Counted from the first letter of the stretch, positions 42,815 through 50,052 are shown. The stretch: DNA of 56,119 bases from a virus (IMGVR_UViG_3300036801_000212:64001-120119); one strand, 5' to 3'. Made by a program: numbers and translations. The notes: a model not told the origin generated them from the sequence alone.

Positions 42815-42899
42815 TGAGGGTCGGTGTGCGATGCCGTTACGCCACGGGGGTATGGATTTTGGCACCCCCGCCGGGGGTCGAACCCGGGTCCCACCAATC
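42815..42899 (-). tRNA. Permuted tRNA-like gene P2: 3' half encoded before 5' half
   Basis: In transcription order the first part (42896 down to 42860) holds the T arm (CCGGG, loop TTCGACC, CCCGG), the acceptor 3' strand CGGGGGT, a G and an encoded CCA. After 8 bases the 5' half begins at 42851: ACCCCCG, fully complementary to the acceptor strand, then T8, a D arm (GCG, loop with A14 and GG, CGC), and CACCG, which pairs with TGGTG before the T arm. The order of a normal tRNA is thus reversed. The anticodon loop cannot be fixed because the junction in the mature RNA is unknown and no T33 is evident. No normally ordered partner halves were found nearby. Confidence 0.6.
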
Positions 42900-42969
42900 G
42901 GTGCCTGTCGCCCGAAGATGCAGCGAATGCAGTTGTCAGTAACTTGGAGCGTGCGAGAATAACCTTGGG

Positions 42970-43049
42970 GTCGCAGCCTGGCGCCTCTGCCAATTGGGCT
43001 ATCCCGGCATGTGGTGCCGGGAGTAGGGTTCGAACCTACACTGAACAGG
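42970..43049 (-). tRNA. Permuted tRNA-like gene P1: 3' half encoded before 5' half
   Basis: The 3' half (43049 to 43012) has CCTGT, the T arm GTAGG/TTCGAAC/CCTAC, acceptor strand TCCCGGC, A73 and an encoded CCA. Three bases later (CAT) the 5' half begins at 43008: GCCGGGA (7 of 7 pairs with the acceptor strand), T8, a D arm with A14 and GG, and CCAGG followed by CTGCGAC at 42976-42970. CCAGG pairs with CCTGT at four of five positions. Joining the halves at the shared GC would give a 7-base loop CTGCTAG with T33 and A37. All conserved T-arm bases are present. It follows the 43115 gene on the same strand. Confidence 0.6.
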
Positions 43050-43104
43050 CTAGCGGTGACACGGAAAAGAATCTTAATCTTGCGCTCCTGCGCACCACTA
43101 GCCT
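43047..43104 (-). ncRNA. Structured RNA element preceding the permuted tRNA-like genes
   Basis: AGGCTAGTGGTG (43104-43093) pairs over 12 bp (one G-T) with CACCGCTAGCCT (43058-43047). Inside lie a GCGC-AGGA-GCGC hairpin and an AAGA-TTAAGAT-TCTT hairpin whose 7-base loop is anticodon-like. The outer stem overlaps three bases of the anticodon-stem strand of P1, so the two folds compete. It could be part of a processing structure or an unrelated tRNA-like fold. Confidence 0.45.
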
Positions 43105-43114
43105 AGCACGATTT

Positions 43115-43855
43115 CTAGTCGAACAGGTACCCAAGAATCCGTGCACCGACTACGGGCTCCACAGCTTCCACGCGGTTCGCCTGCTCCCGTGCCGCATGAA
43201 CCGCGGCACGCAGCGTGGAAATGCGACGAAGCAACGTCTCTCGACGAGATACTGGTACCGCACCTGAGAACTTGATTCGCGTCCACGTCCCAGCGGTGAC
43301 CTGCTCGGCAACCACCTGGGCCTGCGCCTGATGCTTATCGGTGGCCGCCGCCAGGGTGATTACCTTGTGCTGCTGCACCTGCCGAGAGGTCTTGACTGGA
43401 GTGGATTTATACACGCCGCGAGACTCCGCAAGCTCCCAAATCGTGCTCGGGCTGTGCGTGGGGATGCGGGTCACGAACGCCTGCAGATCATCCAACTGGC
43501 GGTCCAGCCACAGAATGTACGGGACCGGCGCACTCTCAACCAGTGTCTGCTCTCCGACTATGATGTCAGCCATCGCGGTGCCAGAGGAGTTGGTGAAGTC
43601 TCGAGCAGCGGTGACGTCGAAGAGGCTCGCCAGAGTTTCCCGGGTGGCCTCGACCATCTCCTCAACGGTGGCCTGCACCCGAGCTCCCTCAGATGGAAGC
43701 TGCTCTCCTCCGTCGAAGGCCGGCTCGTAATCGCCGGTCAGCCCTTCCAGAAGCGCGGGCTTGTCGAGCGCGTGGTAAGTGTCGGTCAACTTCCGTGCCG
43801 CTGCCTTGCGAACGTCAGCCTCGATCGCTACGACCTGGCCAAGATACTTCGTCAT
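43115..43855 (-). CDS. Hypothetical helical protein, 246 aa
   Basis: Long helical protein with an N-terminal charged helix (VVAIEADVRKAAARKLTDTYHA), a central part (ATRETLASLFDVTAARDFTN SSGTAMADIIVG) and a basic helical C-terminus (SRRETLLRRISTLRAAVHAA REQANRVEAVE). The family is not one I can name with confidence. Its stop is about 10 bases before the structured RNA and the two permuted tRNA-like genes, so all are likely on one transcript; a role with those RNAs is possible but only inferred. Confidence 0.65.
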   Translation of the reverse strand: MTKYLGQVVAIEADVRKAAARKLTDTYHALDKPALLEGLTGDYEPAFDGGEQLPSEGARVQATVEEMVEATRETLASLFDVTAARDFTNSSGTAMADIIVGEQTLVESAPVPYILWLDRQLDDLQAFVTRIPTHSPSTIWELAESRGVYKSTPVKTSRQVQQHKVITLAAATDKHQAQAQVVAEQVTAGTWTRIKFSGAVPVSRRETLLRRISTLRAAVHAAREQANRVEAVEPVVGARILGYLFD

Positions 43856-43960
43856 GCGGGATTCTCCCGATAGTTGATACGAAAAATCATCACTGTTGCA
43901 AATCTACCAGATTGAGCGGCTGAAGGGTGAGGCGAGGTGCAGAAGCGACGGTAAGGTCAG

Positions 43961-44176
43961 CTAGCAGTCGGCTACCACTATGCAGTTGTCCCAATCCAAA
44001 TCAGCGACATGCTCAGCACCCCACTCGCGCCGGACGAGTTCCTTCGCCCACTCAAAATAATCTTCTCCCCACGGGTGATCGAAGAAGAACTCTTCATTGT
44101 CGTCACCCTTAATGGTGTGGCCACAGCATCCCGTTGCGCAGCCAAACCCTGAGTGGTATACAACGATCTTAGCCAT
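43961..44176 (-). CDS. Small conserved actinophage protein, 71 aa
   Basis: The start MAKIVVYHSGFGCATGCCGH, the middle EEFFFDHPWGEDYFEWAKEL and the end DLDWDNCIVVADC follow a pattern I recall from short conserved hypothetical proteins of mycobacteriophages. Three clustered Cys and His suggest metal binding. It overlaps the phosphoesterase gene by 8 bases and so is coupled to it. Function unknown. Confidence 0.7.
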   Translation of the reverse strand: MAKIVVYHSGFGCATGCCGHTIKGDDNEEFFFDHPWGEDYFEWAKELVRREWGAEHVADLDWDNCIVVADC

Positions 44177-44744
44177 TCGTCTCCCGGATGATCGTGGTGA
44201 GCTGATTAATACTCACCGGCCGCCAGTCCCACATGTCAACACCTACGTTAATCTGGCGATCCTTCACTTTCCACGCATCCTGTACATGACCGTGGATCAA
44301 CCAAAGTCCAGTGTCCTTCAGTCGGTAGGTCGTGTAACGCTCATCCTCCGTGTGATCTCCCCCGTAGGGGAAGTGACTTAAGAGAACATCCTGACCGTCT
44401 ATTCGACGTCGTGCATAAGCCTGTACTGACTCCCAGACTTCAAGCCACGTACGTTGGTGTCTGTGTGAATCTTTATGTCCGGGCCATACGTCATCATGAT
44501 TACCGGTGATCAAATGCTTGTGGCCGTTGAGTCGGGAAACTCTCTCGAGGATTCCCGCTTCCGAACCCATCCCGACATCCCCGAGATGCCAGACTTGATC
44601 TCCCGCGCGGACGATCTTGTTCCACTCTTGGATCAGATGCTCGTCGTGTTCTTCGACTGTCTCAAAAGGTCTCCAGCCTTTACCTTCGGCGGCCATAGCT
44701 TTGTGGCCGAAGTGGGAATCGGCTGTGAACCAGATTTCAGTCAC
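44169..44744 (-). CDS. Metallophosphoesterase, 191 aa
   Basis: The cal-cineurin-like motifs are complete: ADSHFGH (residues about 8-14), VWHLGDVGMG (52-61), TGNHDD (79-84), LSHFPYGGD (123) and LIHGHVQD (149-156). These ligate two metals and hydrolyse phosphomono- or diesters. Similar single-domain enzymes are common in actinophages, with substrate unknown. Its location in the same leftward cluster as tRNA-like genes makes RNA end processing one option, but this is speculation. Confidence 0.85.
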   Translation of the reverse strand: MTEIWFTADSHFGHKAMAAEGKGWRPFETVEEHDEHLIQEWNKIVRAGDQVWHLGDVGMGSEAGILERVSRLNGHKHLITGNHDDVWPGHKDSHRHQRTWLEVWESVQAYARRRIDGQDVLLSHFPYGGDHTEDERYTTYRLKDTGLWLIHGHVQDAWKVKDRQINVGVDMWDWRPVSINQLTTIIRETNG

Positions 44745-45446
44745 TCAAACGTCAACTTTCCTCCGACACACATATAGTCGATCGTGCAGTCCAGCCCATT
44801 GCGGGATGTCCACCGATTCTATCTCTTCGAAGAGGGATTCAGTGCTGCAGCTATCGCAAGTTTCTTGACCTTCGTCATGCCAGCAGTTGTCACTCAATCC
44901 CAGAAGTGAATGCATCTTGTCGTCTCCGGTGCATCCGCCATTACCTTCGCCGATATAAATTATCGTATCGCCGGAGTAGAGTTCCACAACTTCATGCGTC
45001 CAGTCCTCGGAATAGCAGGGCCAACAGAGGAGTAGCGTACGATTTGGCGAACCGATAACCACGGTGTGATCACCAGTCAAGACCTCGGTGAAAGGTTCCG
45101 AAAGCGACCAACTGTCATCCCCGGGAGTCTTGTCGAACGCGAGCACATCAAGTCCGCGCTGGCGAAGAAGCGAAGCCCAATAACCCGCACCGGCACCGAT
45201 CTCAATCAGGCCAGTTGGGGAGTAGCGAATGATGGCATCCAAGGCTTTGTCATTCGGAATGGCCCAAGACCATGTCCGACGTTTTTCGTGCTGATGCTCA
45301 CCGTAATCTCGACATTCGATGCAGTATTCCCACGGCTGTCGTATATCTCCGCATAGACTCGGCATCGCGGAACCGTGACTCATCTGATGGTTGAGCATGC
45401 GTTCGTACTCGTCCAGATATGGGTTGTCTATTTGCTCAGTCAGCAC
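44745..45446 (-). CDS. SAM-dependent methyltransferase-like protein, 233 aa
   Basis: Motif I is GLIEIGAGAGYWASLLRQRG followed by an acidic residue in VLAFDKTP, the class I methyltransferase pattern. Further strands (TVVIGSPNRTLLLCWPCYSE) and EVVELYSGDTIIYIGEGNGG complete the fold. N- and C-terminal parts have many Cys (CIECRDYGEH, CSTES). No DPPY or NPPY motif is seen, so the substrate is not obviously adenine; protein or small-molecule targets are equally possible. It abuts the phosphoesterase gene. Confidence 0.72.
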   Translation of the reverse strand: MLTEQIDNPYLDEYERMLNHQMSHGSAMPSLCGDIRQPWEYCIECRDYGEHQHEKRRTWSWAIPNDKALDAIIRYSPTGLIEIGAGAGYWASLLRQRGLDVLAFDKTPGDDSWSLSEPFTEVLTGDHTVVIGSPNRTLLLCWPCYSEDWTHEVVELYSGDTIIYIGEGNGGCTGDDKMHSLLGLSDNCWHDEGQETCDSCSTESLFEEIESVDIPQWAGLHDRLYVCRRKVDV

Positions 45447-45520
45447 TCCAGTTCAGCCTTCCGAATGTCGATCTCCGAGAAAATCTCGGACCACAGGTGC
45501 TCGAGGTCGACGTTACTCAT
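45440..45520 (-). CDS. Possible 26-residue protein, coupled to the membrane gene upstream
   Basis: The ATG overlaps the stop of the DUF475-type gene (ATGA) and the frame (SNVDLEHLWSEIFSEIDIRK...) ends overlapping the start of the methyltransferase gene. The acidic amphipathic helix and perfect tiling between the two genes support translation. Function unknown. Confidence 0.45.
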   Translation of the reverse strand: MSNVDLEHLWSEIFSEIDIRKAELEC

Positions 45521-46608
45521 GATCTGACATCTCGCTCGAACGACGCGACGCCGCCAAGCCAGTCGCGGCGCTGTCGAACGACGCTGGTGCCCAGGGCCAC
45601 GCCGATGAACACCACGCCGAGGGAACCGACCAGCCACTCCGGCAGGTGCACGCCGTACAGCTTCAACAGCATCACCACGCCCAGGAGCAGAATGGCCCAA
45701 TGGGCGCCGTGTTCGAGGTACCGGTACTTGGCGAGGGTGCCGGTGCGGACGAGATGCACGGTCATGGACCGGACCCACATGGCGCCGGCTCCGAGACCGG
45801 CCATGATGACCAGGACGGCGGTAGTGATGGCGAACGCCCCGATCACCCCGTCGAACGAGAACGAGGCGTCCAGCACCTCCAGTCGGATGAACATGATGCC
45901 GGCAGCAGCACCGATCAGTACTTGCACTCTCTGCGTTTCACCCTCGTCGGGGTTGTCAAACGCGGCGCCGAACATGTCGAGGCCGACGTGCAGCAGCACC
46001 CCGATGATCGCGGCAACGAACACGGGAGTGCGCTGTCCGTCATCGACGGTGAAGAACGCGACCACCGCGACGGCGATCATGACGAAGATGGTGATGTTGT
46101 CGAATCGGCCCAGCGGGGCCAGACGCGACTCCAGCCAGCCGATCCAGTGGACGTCTTTCTCGGCGTCAAGGAAGTAGCTGACTCCGATCATGAGCAGGAA
46201 CGTGCCGCCGAACGCGCCGATCATCGGTCCGGCCTGCACCAGGTGCTGTGCGTACACGGCTGGCTGATGGACGGCCAGGTTGACGACGTCCCCGAAGGAC
46301 AGCCCGGCGGCGAGTTGCACGATGAAGATGGGCAGCGCGAACCGGACCACGAAGACGGCGACCAAGATGCCGGCGGTCATGAACGCCTTCTGCCAGACCG
46401 GGGACATGCGGGTGACCAGTTTCGAGTTGACGACAGCGTTGTCGAAGCTGAACGTCACCTCAAGGAGGGTCAGGATGACCGCGGTGAGTAGCGTCGCTGG
46501 GCCGGCCGCGACGGCGACAGCGGCCCAGGCGAAGACGGTGACGGCAGCGGAAGGGCCGTAGATGCCCCACAGGTTTACCCGGCTCCGCGCTGGGGCAGAA
46601 GCAGTCAC
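45517..46608 (-). CDS. DUF475/TerC-like integral membrane protein, 363 aa
   Basis: Two diagnostic repeats are visible: LLEVTFSFDNAVVNSKLVTR (near residue 50) and LEVLDASFSFDGVIGAFAI (near 240), each with the acidic/Asn membrane motif of the TerC superfamily. About nine membrane helices are expected. TerC-type proteins act in metal export (manganese) and tellurite or envelope stress resistance together with TerD and vWA proteins. GTG at 46608 overlaps the stop of the vWA gene (GTGA), so the three form one operon. High GC at third positions, like its neighbours. Confidence 0.85.
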   Translation of the reverse strand: MTASAPARSRVNLWGIYGPSAAVTVFAWAAVAVAAGPATLLTAVILTLLEVTFSFDNAVVNSKLVTRMSPVWQKAFMTAGILVAVFVVRFALPIFIVQLAAGLSFGDVVNLAVHQPAVYAQHLVQAGPMIGAFGGTFLLMIGVSYFLDAEKDVHWIGWLESRLAPLGRFDNITIFVMIAVAVVAFFTVDDGQRTPVFVAAIIGVLLHVGLDMFGAAFDNPDEGETQRVQVLIGAAAGIMFIRLEVLDASFSFDGVIGAFAITTAVLVIMAGLGAGAMWVRSMTVHLVRTGTLAKYRYLEHGAHWAILLLGVVMLLKLYGVHLPEWLVGSLGVVFIGVALGTSVVRQRRDWLGGVASFERDVRS

Positions 46609-47378
46609 GACAGCACGCCGGCCTTCGCCGCGGCGGCGACCCAGGAGTCCCACTCGTCGGCCATGGCGTCGGCGAACACCAGATCGGACACCGATGCGGG
46701 GTCGGCGAAGAACTGTGCGTTGACGTTGTCGAGTAGCCGGTTGTCGGGGCTCATGTTGTCAAGCTCATTGAGATAGGGGACGTCGCGGATGGCCAGGAAC
46801 TTCAGGAACACCGGGTAGCTCGCCAGCTTGCACACGATGTCGGTCGTCGCCGGCTGGGAGTTCGGGTTGCCGTCGGTCACAACCGCGCAGAAGATCGGCT
46901 CGGTGGTGGTCTCCGCCAGCTCCCGGACCGCGATGAGAGCCGATGCCAAATCGGTGGTGCCCATTCGCTCCGGCCGCCAAATCCGCTGGTTGACGACGCC
47001 GCGGTAGTTGTCGACGGTCACATCGACGGCGGGATGGACGCACGAGTCAAACGGGATCACGGGGACGGTGCCGTCCAGGTCGATCTGCAAGGCGAACCCC
47101 AACACCCGCTCCACGAGGGTCTGGACCTTGCCGTTGGCGTAATCGGCGCGCATCGACCCGGAGTGGTCGAGCGCCAACACAGCCTGCGCGCGAATCCCGG
47201 CCAGGCCCCGCTTGGACAGGGCGATACCGGCTTTGTCGGCGCGCTTGGCCAGGTCGATGTGTCCGGCGTCGCGGACCTTCGACAGATTGATCGCTGAGTT
47301 TCCGGTGGAATCCTTGATCAGGTTGACGGTCCGCGACGGACGGAAAACGTCACCGCCTTTACGATTGAACAAGCGCAT
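46605..47378 (-). CDS. vWA-domain protein of the Ter system (TerF-like), 257 aa
   Basis: The N-terminus (VNLIKDSTGNSAINLSKVRD) carries the TerD-like NLSK motif. The vWA domain begins near residue 65 with the MIDAS site LDHSGSM; further conserved parts are MGTTDLASAL and VVTDGNPNSQ. Such proteins associate with TerD-family proteins and TerC-type membrane proteins. It lies between genes of both kinds. ATG with GAGAGGCAAC upstream. Confidence 0.85.
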   Translation of the reverse strand: MRLFNRKGGDVFRPSRTVNLIKDSTGNSAINLSKVRDAGHIDLAKRADKAGIALSKRGLAGIRAQAVLALDHSGSMRADYANGKVQTLVERVLGFALQIDLDGTVPVIPFDSCVHPAVDVTVDNYRGVVNQRIWRPERMGTTDLASALIAVRELAETTTEPIFCAVVTDGNPNSQPATTDIVCKLASYPVFLKFLAIRDVPYLNELDNMSPDNRLLDNVNAQFFADPASVSDLVFADAMADEWDSWVAAAAKAGVLS

Positions 47379-47406
47379 GCCAGTTGCCTCTCGAATAGGG
47401 ATGGGA

Positions 47407-48435
47407 TCAGCCGATGTGGTACGCGGTTACGAGCCCCTGGAGTTCACTGGTGAAGCCATCACCGATGGCCCGGAAATTCCACGCCTGCCCGCGGCGGTAC
47501 AGCTTGCCGAACACCAGCGAGTTGACCCCGGCGTTGGTGTCCTCGGTGAGGTCGTAGCGGGCCAGCTCGGTATTGGTGGTCTCGTCGACAACGCGGACGA
47601 AAGCGTCCTCCACCAGCCCGAAGTTCTGGCCACCTCTCGCCTTGGCCTCGTGGATCGTCACCGCCACCACCAGTTCGGTAACGTCGGCCGGTACTCGTGC
47701 CAGGTCGATCAGGATTTGCTCGTCGTCGCCGTCGCCACCGCCGGTGAGGTTGTCGCCCTGATGCACGATCACGTCGCCCGGGGCCGCCATGTGGTTGTAG
47801 AAGACGAACCATTCGGGGCTCGCACACGCGCCCGAGGAGTTGAGTCCGATGATGGAAGCGTCGAGGTCGTAGGCGGGTCCGTCGGTACGACGGACGTCCC
47901 AACCCAATCCGATGCGGACCTTGGTGAGAGCGCCACCGGCTTCCTTGGACAGGTCCACCTTGCCGCCCTTGGACAGGTTGATCGCCATGAGATTTCCCTT
48001 CGTGGGTTTACCGGTGATGACCACGCCTGTGGGGGCGGTGGCCAATGTCATGCCGATGTCACACAACCACGGGTGCAGCGGTGTGTCGGCCAGGTTGGAA
48101 AGTTCGTGGGTGTCGCGGTGGAGCCCAATGTCTGAGGTGCGGCAGATTCCGGTCGCTACCACAGAAATGCCGTTCCACTGGCCGACCTGCATCCAGTCAG
48201 TAGGGTCGACGGCCATGATGACCGCACCCCAATGGTTGGCCAGAGCGGTGGGAATGTAGGTGTCGCGGCCAGCCATCAAGTCGGTGGAGCGACCACCGGC
48301 CGTGCTGACGAACTGGCGGAGCAGGTACCAGCCTCGGTTGGTGACGATGAGCCGGTGAGCGGGAAGGTCGCTGGCGGTGAGTCCGAGGTCGGCCCGACTG
48401 CCGGGTGTCCAGTGCGTGACCACGTGTCGAAGCAT
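47407..48435 (-). CDS. TerD-family protein with 149-residue N-terminal extension, 342 aa
   Basis: Residues 150-342 are a complete TerD protein: MAINLSKGGKVDLSKEAGGA, KVRIGLGWDVRRTDGPAYDL DASI, FYNHMAAPGD, GGDGDDEQILIDLARVPADV and ARYDLTEDTNAGVNSLVFGK, with the acidic calcium-binding residues. An ATG at 47988 with AAGGGA upstream could start TerD alone (193 residues). The 149 residues before it are open, in frame and have high third-position GC, so they look coding; I do not recognise that part (LIVTNRGWYLLRQFVSTAGG..., GQWNGISVVATGICRTSD). It may be a fusion or two genes that lost a stop. Confidence 0.82.
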   Translation of the reverse strand: MLRHVVTHWTPGSRADLGLTASDLPAHRLIVTNRGWYLLRQFVSTAGGRSTDLMAGRDTYIPTALANHWGAVIMAVDPTDWMQVGQWNGISVVATGICRTSDIGLHRDTHELSNLADTPLHPWLCDIGMTLATAPTGVVITGKPTKGNLMAINLSKGGKVDLSKEAGGALTKVRIGLGWDVRRTDGPAYDLDASIIGLNSSGACASPEWFVFYNHMAAPGDVIVHQGDNLTGGGDGDDEQILIDLARVPADVTELVVAVTIHEAKARGGQNFGLVEDAFVRVVDETTNTELARYDLTEDTNAGVNSLVFGKLYRRGQAWNFRAIGDGFTSELQGLVTAYHIG

Positions 48436-48486
48436 ATCTGACTGAGTGGTACTGCGTCACTAATCTAGTCGGGTCATGTCGTGTAG

Positions 48487-48568
48487 AGTCGGCAAGGCAA
48501 GGCTTGGCAAGGCAGGGCGCGGCGTGGCGGGGCAAGGCGAGGCAGGGGAAGTACTGAGTGGCCAGCAC
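48487..48568 (+). repeat. Truncated copy of the (GGCNN)n plus minihelix unit
   Basis: Twelve GGCNN pentanucleotides end in GGGGAAG, and bases 48542-48568 (27 nt) are identical to 53210-53236, the lead-in and first 13 bases of minihelix unit B. The copy breaks off before the T arm. It lies between the TerD gene and the attP core, which suggests that a recombination joined the array element to this site. Confidence 0.75.
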
Positions 48569-48578
48569 GGCACGAACC

Positions 48579-48592
48579 AAGATCATGGGGCG
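48579..48592 (+). repeat. Integrase arm-type repeat, left copy
   Basis: CAAGATCATGGGGC occurs here and again at 48829-48842 in the same orientation, flanking the tRNA-Lys core at about 137 and 66 bases. A related AAGATCAT lies near 48804. Repeats flanking a core are expected for tyrosine integrase arm sites. The right copy lies inside the end of the integrase coding region. Confidence 0.5.
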
Positions 48593-48716
48593 GATTTTGG
48601 GGCAAACTGGGTTTCACGGTCCGACACGTTTTCGACACTCTCCGATGTAATCCGACTGCAGACGCTACTTATAGTTACCTCAATGCGACCAACCTGGGAC
48701 TTTACCCCTCCGTCGC

Positions 48717-48763
48717 GCTGACTCTTAATCAGCGGGTTCGGGGTTCGAGTCCCTGGCGGCGCA
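48717..48763 (+). other. attP core: 3' part of tRNA-Lys(CUU)
   Basis: Forty-seven bases match the 3' part of an actinobacterial tRNA-Lys: anticodon arm GCTGA-CTCTTAA-TCAGC with anticodon CTT at 48724-48726, then GGGTTC, the T arm GGGGTTCGAGTCCC and acceptor end TGGCGGCGCA. The 5' part of the tRNA is absent (the bases before it are unrelated), so it is not a functional gene. It lies beside the integrase gene, as expected of a phage attachment site that restores the host tRNA on integration. Confidence 0.88.
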
Positions 48764-48814
48764 CTCTAACTACATAGCTCTGACCAGCGGAAACGCCGAT
48801 TCTAAGATCATATC

Positions 48815-49960
48815 TCACTGGTCCGCCACAAGATCATGGGGCAAAAATGGGGCAGGTGGGTTGCGACTGCCAGCCAGCGCGGCGCGAACCTCATCGTGAC
48901 CGTCGTCCTGAAGATGTGAGTACCTTTGAGTCGTCGTGATCGACTCGTGGCCAAGCAGATATTGCACTCGCGCCAGGGAGACGCCGGCGGTGACCAGACG
49001 GCTGGCGTAGGTATGTCGACAGTCGTGCACCCGGGCGTGGCCCACCTCTGCTCGAGCCAGGGCACGCTTCCAGGTGACGTTGTTGAAGTTGTGCGGATCA
49101 ATCACCGCACCCTTCGGGCCGACCACGACAAGCTCTGATCGGCACACTGACCCTTTCGCGTGAGTGAAGCCACACTTCCTCGCCGAATTACTACTCTGCA
49201 GTAGTACTGTGTGTAGATGCCTGGACATCGGGATGGTCCTACGTTTTTTTCCCTTGGGGTAGGACTCGATGACCCTGTCGTACTGGTTCCATTTCTCGAC
49301 CACGTCGATAGTCCCCCGGTCGAAGTCGAGCCGATGCCGATGCAGTCCCACCGCTTCCCCCAGGCGCAGCCCGGTCTCCAGCAGGATGGTGGTCAGTACC
49401 CAGTACGGCCCGGACATCCGCGCGAGGATGAGTTCGACCTCATCGGCGGTGAAGTATCTTTCCGGCGCCGGAGGAAGGGTCGGCAAGGTGACCGCGTAGC
49501 ACGGAGAGTGATCAATGACGTTGGCCCGGATCGCGTCCTTCATTGACCGACTGAGCTGGTAGTAACACTGCCTCACCGTGGACGCGGAAAGATTCGGGCT
49601 CTTGGCGAGTTTGTTGATCCACACCTGGATGTCGGCATGTTCGATTTCGTTGAGCGGGACATCTTTCCAGCGGGGCTTGACATGCTGGTCCCTGAGGGTA
49701 ACCTGAGAACGCATGGTGCCGGCCTCCAGACTTCGGGTGGGCCACCATCGATCGCACCAATCCCCCCAGCGCATCCGGCCCTTGGACGGGTCGCGTCTGC
49801 TTCCCTCGATGACTTTTTGTTCCTGGGCACTGGCCCAGCGGTAGGCGCCTCGTTTGTGAACGAAAACCTGGGAGCGCTTGCTGCCATCGGCCAAACGGTA
49901 GATGCCCCGAACTTTCACTATCCCGGTCTTATCCGGGGGCAAATCTTCGGTCCAGGCCAT
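48815..49960 (-). CDS. int: Tyrosine integrase, 381 aa
   Basis: The catalytic set is complete: Arg in TGLRLGEAVGL (about residue 205), Lys in the beta hairpin region, HDCRHTYASRL (about 312-322), LLGHESITT (335) and Tyr in TTQRYSHL (345). The N-terminal part has an arm-binding domain (TGIVKVRGIYRLADGSKR) and a SAM-like core-binding region (IQVWINKLAKSPNLSASTVR). The ATG at 49960 has GAAAGGA upstream. It inserts and, with the excisionase, excises the phage at a host tRNA-Lys gene. Confidence 0.95.
   Translation of the reverse strand: MAWTEDLPPDKTGIVKVRGIYRLADGSKRSQVFVHKRGAYRWASAQEQKVIEGSRRDPSKGRMRWGDWCDRWWPTRSLEAGTMRSQVTLRDQHVKPRWKDVPLNEIEHADIQVWINKLAKSPNLSASTVRQCYYQLSRSMKDAIRANVIDHSPCYAVTLPTLPPAPERYFTADEVELILARMSGPYWVLTTILLETGLRLGEAVGLHRHRLDFDRGTIDVVEKWNQYDRVIESYPKGKKRRTIPMSRHLHTVLLQSSNSARKCGFTHAKGSVCRSELVVVGPKGAVIDPHNFNNVTWKRALARAEVGHARVHDCRHTYASRLVTAGVSLARVQYLLGHESITTTQRYSHLQDDGHDEVRAALAGSRNPPAPFLPHDLVADQ
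48829..48842 (+). repeat. Integrase arm-type repeat, right copy
   Basis: Second copy of CAAGATCATGGGGC. On the minus strand it encodes the last residues PHDL of the integrase, so site and coding sequence overlap. Confidence 0.5.
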
Positions 49961-50052
49961 GGCTTGATCCTTTCGCGACAGAGCGGCCGGCATAACCGGC
50001 GGCGGACGGGAATCAGATGGGGCGACAGCGGGCTGTCACGAAAGGTTGCTGA

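Noticed and set aside
42728-42851. Normally ordered tRNA using the P2 5' half and the GGGGGT at 42737-42741
   Set aside because: There is no T arm before that strand, and the strand is part of a terminator hairpin.
42845-42885. P2 as another minihelix of the 53108-53597 type
   Set aside because: GGCACC/GGTGCC could pair and the bridge is also 11 bases, but a three-base bulge is needed and the acceptor match to the downstream 5' half is better. Noted as an alternative fold only.
45646-46491. 281-codon plus-strand frame opposite the DUF475 gene
   Set aside because: The minus strand encodes a clear multi-helix membrane protein; the plus frame is Asp/Glu/His/Gly-rich shadow sequence.
48717-48763. 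Functional tRNA-Lys gene
   Set aside because: Only the 3' part is present; acceptor 5' strand and D arm are missing, so it is an attachment core.
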